Below, piece by piece: positions 1-5,765 of a stretch of DNA of 5,765 nt. The position numbers and the translations under genes are program-made. How positions within the stretch are numbered: position 1 is the first letter of the stretch; each line of letters begins with the position of its first letter. The stretch lies in assembly GCA_958453575.1 (NCBI GenBank), contig CAUDYH010000093.1, forward strand, positions 1 through 5,765. Direction: 5' to 3'. Source of the stretch: an uncultured Collinsella sp. GTDB taxonomy: Bacteria > Actinomycetota > Coriobacteriia > Coriobacteriales > Coriobacteriaceae. Under the pieces are notes generated by a model, which worked only from the letters and a program-made list of their open reading frames with translations, did not search any database and was not told the DNA's origin.

Positions 1-3053
<3,053 letters not shown>

Positions 3054-3058
3054 CTAGT

Positions 3059-3090
3059 TCCGCCGTTCTAACGAACGGCGGAGATCTCCG
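3059..3090. repeat. overlapping hairpin/palindrome just after rpoC
   Basis: Six bases after the rpoC stop, a perfect 10-bp inverted repeat (3059-3068 with 3073-3082) closes a 4-nt TAAC loop. Its right arm overlaps a 12-bp perfect palindrome, CGGAGATCTCCG (3079-3090), so the two structures exclude each other in RNA. No T-tract follows, so it is not a canonical intrinsic terminator. It may protect the 3' end of the rpoC message or help termination at the downstream site. Confidence 0.6.
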
Positions 3091-3097
3091 TCGCTGT

Positions 3098-3197
3098 GCG
3101 GCCCCCAGAGCTACAATCTGTCATTCAAAAGGCAGGGCATGACCAAAAGGTCAATGCCCTGCCTTTTTCATGCCACCTTGTACGCTCTGGGGGCCGC
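3098..3197. repeat. nested inverted repeat enclosing the rpoC terminator
   Basis: The arms 3098-3116 and 3178-3197 are inverted copies: GCGGCCCCCAGAGC then TACAA on the left, matched on the right apart from one extra base at 3183. They bracket the terminator hairpin almost symmetrically, with about 10 unpaired bases each side. The whole 100-bp block could fold as one long cruciform or RNA structure. Such nested palindromes occur in REP-like or MITE-like elements. Element identity is inference; the arms are seen directly. Confidence 0.75.
3127..3168 (+). terminator. intrinsic terminator of the rpoC transcript
   Basis: A long GC-rich hairpin: 3127-3144 pairs with 3149-3167 around an AAAA loop, an 18-bp stem with one bulged A at 3153. 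A T-run (3164-3168) follows on the + strand. An A-run at the left base (3127-3130) gives a U-tract on the other strand too, so it could terminate in both directions. It lies 74 nt after the rpoC stop and is the obvious end of the rpoBC operon. Confidence 0.9.
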
Positions 3198-3234
3198 TCG
3201 CTTGCGTATGCTCAACCTGTTGCGTTCCGTTGAT

Positions 3235-3273
3235 CCCTTGCCAATAAAGGACAGGTTTATTTTGGTAGGTTTT
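3235..3273 (+). repeat. dispersed repeat, copy A
   Basis: This 39-bp stretch contains GGACAGGTTT and ATTTTGGT. It matches the reverse complement of 5186-5223 at 34 of 39 positions, with one gap and four substitutions. Both copies keep an internal CCAA...TTGG inverted pair able to form a small hairpin. The two copies flank the sigma/anti-sigma cassette in opposite orientation. It resembles a REP-type intergenic repeat, but the family is not identified from the sequence. Confidence 0.75.
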
Positions 3274-3286
3274 TCCTGCTTGAATT

Positions 3287-3315
3287 TGAAACATTTCGTC
3301 CGGCCAAAGCGTATC
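3287..3315 (+). promoter_or_regulatory. ECF-type promoter of the sigma factor gene
   Basis: TGAAAC (3287-3292) is followed after 17 bases by CGTATC (3310-3315). This matches the general ECF promoter form with GAAAC at -35 and CGTA or CGTC at -10, for example the B. subtilis SigW and SigM consensus sequences with 16-17 bp spacers. Transcription would begin near 3321, leaving a leader of about 43 nt before the sigma start codon. The position directly upstream of an ECF gene implies autoregulation, which is an inference. Confidence 0.75.
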
Positions 3316-3352
3316 TATGGTGAGGGCCTCAGGAAGAATCATTAACGTCACC

Positions 3353-3360
3353 GGGAGGTG
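3353..3360 (+). promoter_or_regulatory. ribosome binding site deciding the sigma start
   Basis: GGGAGGTG is a strong Shine-Dalgarno sequence ending 3 nt before ATG at 3364, with GGAGG 5 nt away. The in-frame GTG at 3358 lies inside this site and so cannot be the start; ATG 3364 is preferred. Confidence 0.85.
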
Positions 3361-3363
3361 ATT

Positions 3364-3882
3364 ATGGAAGAACAAACATTTAGACAGGCGGTCGAGGATC
3401 ACCGTGATGTCGTGTTTCGAATCGCATTGACGTACCTGCGCGATCGTGCCGACGCCGACGATGTTGCCCAGGATGTCTTTCTTAAGCTGCTTAAAAGCGA
3501 TGGACATTTTGAAAGTTGGGAACATCTTCGTCGATGGCTTATCCGGGTCACGATCAATGAATGCAAATCGCTCTTTCGAAAGCCATGGAGGCGTGTGGAG
3601 GATATTGAGAACCTGGCCGATTCGCTTTCGGCGGCGCAGGATGAGACCAAGGCGGTCCTGTCAGACGTTATGCGACTTCCGGAGCGATTCCGCGTTCCCA
3701 TCGTGCTCTATTACTATCTGGGCTTTTCGACCTCAGAGATTGCCGAGTTGTTGCATGTGCCAGCCGCGACCGTTCGAACGCGTTTAGCTCGCGGTCGATC
3801 GAAGCTCAAATTCATCCTAGAGGAGGGCGACCGTGAAATCCAATCAAATCAAGCAGGCCTTCGAGTCCATCCAAGCCGATAG
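3364..3882 (+). CDS. ECF-family RNA polymerase sigma factor
   Basis: A 172-residue sigma-70 family protein with only regions 2 and 4, the usual ECF size and layout. Region 2 spans about residues 6-77: the core-binding helix DADDVAQDVFLKLL (30-43), then the -10 recognition segment around WLIRVTINECKSLFRK (58-73). A short acidic linker (79-97) leads to region 4 (about 99-152), with the helix-turn-helix TSEIAELLHVPAATVRTRLARGRSKLK at 123-149, split here as helix 123-131 and recognition helix 134-149. It would direct core polymerase to a small set of promoters, including its own (TGAAAC/CGTATC at 3287-3315). The last 50 nt overlap the next gene, suggesting translational coupling with a membrane anti-sigma factor. 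Codon use is less GC-biased than in rpoC. The ECF call is firm; the subgroup and the regulon are not determined. Confidence 0.95.
   Translation: MEEQTFRQAVEDHRDVVFRIALTYLRDRADADDVAQDVFLKLLKSDGHFESWEHLRRWLIRVTINECKSLFRKPWRRVEDIENLADSLSAAQDETKAVLSDVMRLPERFRVPIVLYYYLGFSTSEIAELLHVPAATVRTRLARGRSKLKFILEEGDREIQSNQAGLRVHPSR
3821..3826 (+). promoter_or_regulatory. ribosome binding site of the anti-sigma gene
   Basis: AGGAGG lies inside the 3' end of the sigma gene, 6 nt before GTG at 3833. It supports a GTG start and explains translation of the overlapping gene. Confidence 0.85.
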
Positions 3883-4909
3883 CGATCTTGCCGACCGTGT
3901 TATTGATGCTGCGGCAGGCGAGCCGCTTCATCGAAAGGGGCACGCGAAGCCTCTCTATGTTGCCGTAATCGGATGTCTTGCCGGAGTGTTGGCGACCGGA
4001 GGGGTCGCCTACGCCGTTGTCAATTCCGGCTATTTTGCCTCAGCCTGGGGAAACCACGGCAACGGGGATTCCATTACCTGGACTAATGGCGGCTCATCGG
4101 GGACTAAATACACCTACACCAGAGAGTTTGGTGACGGCATTGCGCCCCAAAGCCTGGAGGGCACAGTCCAGAAGGTTAATCTGTCCGTCGAGGGTAACGG
4201 CTATACGCTTGATATCCATGAGATGGCTATCGATAAAAACGGTTGCGGTGCCGTGACGTTTACGCTGTCCAATCCAAATGGCGTTAACTACTACAAGCCG
4301 GCAGCAGAGACAGGCGAACTTGTTCTCTATGGTGAAGAAGAACAAGGCATCGGCACGCCCAGCATGAACTTCGGCGAGGAATGGGCTGACACACGCTGCA
4401 CCATTGATAAGGACACATCAAGCGATACTGTCATTAATGGCACGATGTACTTTGCTTCTATGGATCGCGAGCGAGGTTTTCAACATGCGGTCACCTGGAA
4501 TATCTCGTGGACCGAGGGCGAAGGCGAGGATGCGAAGCCGTTCGAGGCATCGACGCCCGAGTTTAGCGTTGGAGCGTACGTCAATACAAAGGAACTCCGC
4601 TCCGATGACTCGCCTCTCGAGATCAGCCCGTTTTCTATCCAGACACACATCGATGATCTGGGCATTGACGCAGTCACGAAGAAGTTGACGGTTACCTACA
4701 AGGATGGATCGGAGCAGATTATCGAAGATGACGACGCAGGGGCGTTCAACTTATATTTTTCTTATACGCGCAATAGCGGAGAGAACATCTGGGTGCCAAC
4801 GAAGTTGATTGATGTCGACCAAGTGGTCTCAGTAACGCTTGAGGGCACACGCTGCACTTCAACAGAGGGCACCGAAACGTCGGAACCCTTTACCATCGTC
4901 TATTCGTGA
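3833..4909 (+). CDS. probable membrane-anchored anti-sigma factor
   Basis: A 358-residue protein starting at GTG with a good ribosome site, overlapping the ECF sigma gene by 50 nt. Residues 1-40 are charged and probably helical (IKQAFESIQADSDLADRVIDAA), fitting a cytoplasmic sigma-binding segment. Residues 41-63 form one hydrophobic span; the rest, about 295 residues, is predicted outside the cell. The exterior has an acidic, β-rich look with two probable parts: about 95-245, then about 255-358, where ISPFSIQTH, LTVTYKDGS and LIDVDQVVSVTLEG recall the C-terminal repeats of DUF4179-type sigma partners in Gram-positive bacteria. No HxxxCxxC zinc anti-sigma motif is present. Cysteines are at 48 (in the membrane span), 138, 189 and 341; the last two sit in identical TRCT contexts. 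The anti-sigma role is inferred from synteny and topology; the signal sensed is unknown. Confidence 0.8.
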   Translation: MKSNQIKQAFESIQADSDLADRVIDAAAGEPLHRKGHAKPLYVAVIGCLAGVLATGGVAYAVVNSGYFASAWGNHGNGDSITWTNGGSSGTKYTYTREFGDGIAPQSLEGTVQKVNLSVEGNGYTLDIHEMAIDKNGCGAVTFTLSNPNGVNYYKPAAETGELVLYGEEEQGIGTPSMNFGEEWADTRCTIDKDTSSDTVINGTMYFASMDRERGFQHAVTWNISWTEGEGEDAKPFEASTPEFSVGAYVNTKELRSDDSPLEISPFSIQTHIDDLGIDAVTKKLTVTYKDGSEQIIEDDDAGAFNLYFSYTRNSGENIWVPTKLIDVDQVVSVTLEGTRCTSTEGTETSEPFTIVYS

Positions 4910-4917
4910 GATTTGGG

Positions 4918-4949
4918 ACCGCTTCCTACTAGGGGAAGCGGTTCATTTT
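4918..4949 (+). terminator. terminator of the sigma/anti-sigma operon
   Basis: ACCGCTTCC (4918-4926) pairs with GGAAGCGGT (4934-4942) around a 7-nt loop, 8 nt after the anti-sigma stop. A modest T-rich stretch, TTCATTTT, follows to 4949. The interrupted T-run makes it weaker than the rpoC terminator, but the position is right. Confidence 0.75.
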
Positions 4950-4989
4950 GCGTTAAATGGGCGATTAAAGCGAGTGATATTCGTCTGAA

Positions 4990-5120
4990 TTTCGGAAGTA
5001 TGCGGCAAAATCTTGATGGGCCGACCACACCGCATATGCTCAAGCGCTCTACCTGCTGATTTGTTATCGCAAAACCCCTGCGCGCTCAGCAAGTCCAAAA
5101 TTTGCCGCATACTTCCGAAA
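4990..5120. repeat. 131-bp element bounded by perfect 20-bp inverted repeats
   Basis: The arm TTTCGGAAGTATGCGGCAAA (4990-5009) is repeated exactly in inverse orientation at 5101-5120, with a 91-bp core. A partial third copy of the arm motif, CCGCATA, lies inside at 5030-5036. The core has no convincing gene: open frames through it on either strand have no ribosome site or recognisable domain. The form fits a small non-autonomous element (MITE or REP-like) or a structured RNA. No clear target-site duplication flanks it (CTGAA on the left, ACGCC on the right). Confidence 0.85.
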
Positions 5121-5185
5121 ACGCCGCCGATTTCCATGCGACAGACGAAAGCAGATCACCGCCGGAGCGCGACGTTTCCCCAGAT

Positions 5186-5223
5186 AAAACCGACCAAAAT
5201 TAACCTGTCCCTTTTTGGCAGGG
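5186..5223 (-). repeat. dispersed repeat, copy B (inverted)
   Basis: The reverse complement of this 38-bp stretch matches copy A at 3235-3273 (34 of 39 aligned positions). On the + strand it contains ACCTGTCC and a CCAAAA...TTTTGG inverted pair. Short inverted ends, TAAAACC (5185-5191) and GGTTTTA (5270-5276), might define a longer element of about 92 bp here, but that pairing is only 7 bp and may be chance. Confidence 0.75.
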
Positions 5224-5254
5224 AACGTTGCCCCGACGAGCACGTCGGATTCCC
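5221..5254. repeat. GC-rich hairpin beside repeat copy B
   Basis: An inner stem CCGACG/CGTCGG (5233-5238 with 5243-5248, loop AGCA) is enclosed by GGGAA/TTCCC (5221-5225 with 5250-5254) across an uneven internal loop. It adjoins copy B and may be part of the same element. No T-tract follows, so a terminator role is unlikely. Confidence 0.5.
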
Positions 5255-5302
5255 GGCCCGGGCGGCCCAGGTTTTAAGTTTGTCGCGAGTTCCGCACGCA
5301 AA

Positions 5303-5325
5303 GGAAAGCACTTAATGTGCTTTCC
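5303..5325. repeat. hairpin upstream of ygeY, terminator-like
   Basis: GGAAAGCAC (5303-5311) pairs perfectly with GTGCTTTCC (5317-5325) around TTAAT. The following GTCTT has few T residues, so it is a poor intrinsic terminator on either strand. It could instead be an operator or a decayed terminator. Confidence 0.5.
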
Positions 5326-5349
5326 GTCTTGCGCAGGACTGTTCGAGCA

Positions 5350-5374
5350 GCGGAGTAAATAGGTATTACTCCGC
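5350..5374. repeat. inverted repeat in the ygeY leader region
   Basis: GCGGAGTAA (5350-5358) pairs with TTACTCCGC (5366-5374), a perfect 9-bp stem with a 7-nt AT-rich loop, 42 nt before the ygeY start. Its location suits an operator or an mRNA leader structure. A convincing -35/-10 pair is not visible nearby; TATTAC at 5364-5369 is at best a weak -10. Confidence 0.5.
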
Positions 5375-5401
5375 CAACTCCTAGGTAGACTCCTTCGAAT
5401 G

Positions 5402-5406
5402 AAAGG
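5402..5406 (+). promoter_or_regulatory. ribosome binding site of ygeY
   Basis: AAAGG lies 9 nt before ATG at 5416 and supports that start. It overlaps a three-codon frame (ATG at 5399, stop at 5408). Confidence 0.7.
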
Positions 5407-5415
5407 TTGACTGTT

Positions 5416-5765
5416 ATGACTAAAGAACTCGATTTCGACGCAATCAAGGCTGCTGCTGAGTCTCATCGTGCTGATATGACTCGCTTCCTGCGCGCTATGA
5501 TCTCCCACCCCTCTGAGTCCTGCGAGGAGGGTGAGGTTGTTGCCTGCATCAAGGCCGAGATGGAGAGCCTTGGCTATGACGAGGTCAAGGTCGACGGTCT
5601 GGGCAACGTCATGGGCTTTATGGGCGATGGCGACAAGATCATCGCCATCGACTCCCACATCGACACCGTCGGCATCGGCAACATTGAGAACTGGACGGAC
5701 GACCCCTATAAGGGCTACGAGACCGACGAGATCATCTACGGCCGCGGCGGCTCCGACCAGGAGGG
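5416..5765 (+). CDS. ygeY: YgeY-type M20 family hydrolase (5' part)
   Basis: The first 116 codons of a gene cut by the right edge. The protein belongs to the M20 zinc peptidase/deacylase family. It closely resembles E. coli YgeY, annotated as a putative selenium-metabolism hydrolase, in the segments ADMTRFLRAMI (19-29), PSESC (32-36), HIDTVGIGNIENW (81-93) and GRGGSDQEG (109-117). The metal-site residues His81 and Asp83 (HxD) and Asp114 are present. In other genomes this family lies near diaminopropionate ammonia-lyase, carbamoyltransferase-like and hydantoinase genes of purine or amide breakdown; no such gene is in this window. The substrate is not established. The start is chosen from the ATG 9 nt after AAAGG. 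The gene returns to the GC-rich codon use seen in rpoC. Confidence 0.9.
   Translation, partial: MTKELDFDAIKAAAESHRADMTRFLRAMISHPSESCEEGEVVACIKAEMESLGYDEVKVDGLGNVMGFMGDGDKIIAIDSHIDTVGIGNIENWTDDPYKGYETDEIIYGRGGSDQE

Noticed and set aside
3112..3117. TACAAT as a possible -10 box for a small RNA ending at the terminator
   Set aside because: No -35-like hexamer lies 16-18 bp upstream, and the bases belong to the arm of the outer inverted repeat.
3139..3345. 68-residue open frame on the + strand after rpoC
   Set aside because: It begins inside the rpoC terminator stem, crosses an inverted repeat and repeat copy A, has no ribosome site and no recognisable domain.
3151..3525. 124-residue open frame on the - strand
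   Set aside because: It runs antisense to the sigma gene and through its promoter, a repeat and the terminator; a chance open frame.
3965..3976. Lipobox-like VIGC at residues 45-48 of the anti-sigma protein
   Set aside because: It sits after 41 charged residues and within a continuous hydrophobic span, so a transmembrane helix fits better than a lipoprotein signal.
4943..5137. 64-residue open frame on the - strand spanning the inverted-repeat element
   Set aside because: Its two ends are encoded by the inverted arms, with no ribosome site and no known motif; the element looks non-coding. A coding role would need conserved reading frame in other copies.
5013..5315. 100-residue open frame on the + strand
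   Set aside because: It crosses the inverted-repeat element, repeat copy B and GC-rich hairpins; no start signal and low-complexity basic composition.
5399..5410. Three-codon frame overlapping the ygeY ribosome site
   Set aside because: It has no ribosome site of its own and such tiny frames are frequent by chance.
5200..5658. 152-residue open frame on the - strand
   Set aside because: It is antisense to the well-supported ygeY start, as is common in GC-rich coding sequence.

Overview
The window reads as the end of a core transcription operon, followed by a small stress-response regulatory cassette and the start of a metabolic gene, in a moderately GC-rich bacterium. The β' subunit is actinobacterial in style. 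Together with the 3' gene (a YgeY-type M20 hydrolase) and the repeat-rich intergenic DNA, this suggests a gut Coriobacteriia member, most likely Collinsella-like. That assignment is inference from recalled family features, not from a search.

Layout, all genes on the + strand. (1) 1-3053: the 3' two-thirds of rpoC, open at the left edge, with active-site, bridge-helix, trigger-loop and zinc-site motifs visible. It ends in an unusual 232-residue C-terminal extension. (2) 3054-3363: intergenic DNA with a small hairpin, a strong terminator nested inside a larger inverted repeat, one copy of a dispersed repeat (copy A), and an ECF-type promoter. (3) 3364-3882: an ECF sigma factor, overlapping by 50 nt (4) 3833-4909: a single-pass membrane protein that is its probable anti-sigma factor. 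A terminator follows. (5) 4910-5415: about 500 bp without a convincing gene. It holds a perfect 20-bp inverted repeat around a 91-bp core, an inverted second copy (copy B) of the dispersed repeat, and several hairpins. (6) 5416-5765: the first 116 codons of a ygeY-like M20 peptidase-family hydrolase, cut by the right edge.

How the parts work together: the sigma gene sits behind a TGAAAC-N17-CGTATC promoter, the form recognised by many ECF sigmas. The likely circuit is autoregulation, with the membrane protein holding the sigma factor inactive until an envelope signal arrives. rpoC and ygeY look unrelated to this cassette and are separated from it by terminators and repeats.

The most interesting observation is inside rpoC. 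Its C-terminal extension contains a helix-hairpin-helix domain that aligns without gaps to the C-terminal domain of the RNA polymerase alpha subunit (αCTD). The positions equivalent to E. coli α R265, N268, G296, K298 and E302, part of the DNA-contacting surface, are retained. A β' subunit carrying an αCTD-like DNA-binding module would be a notable variation on RNA polymerase architecture.
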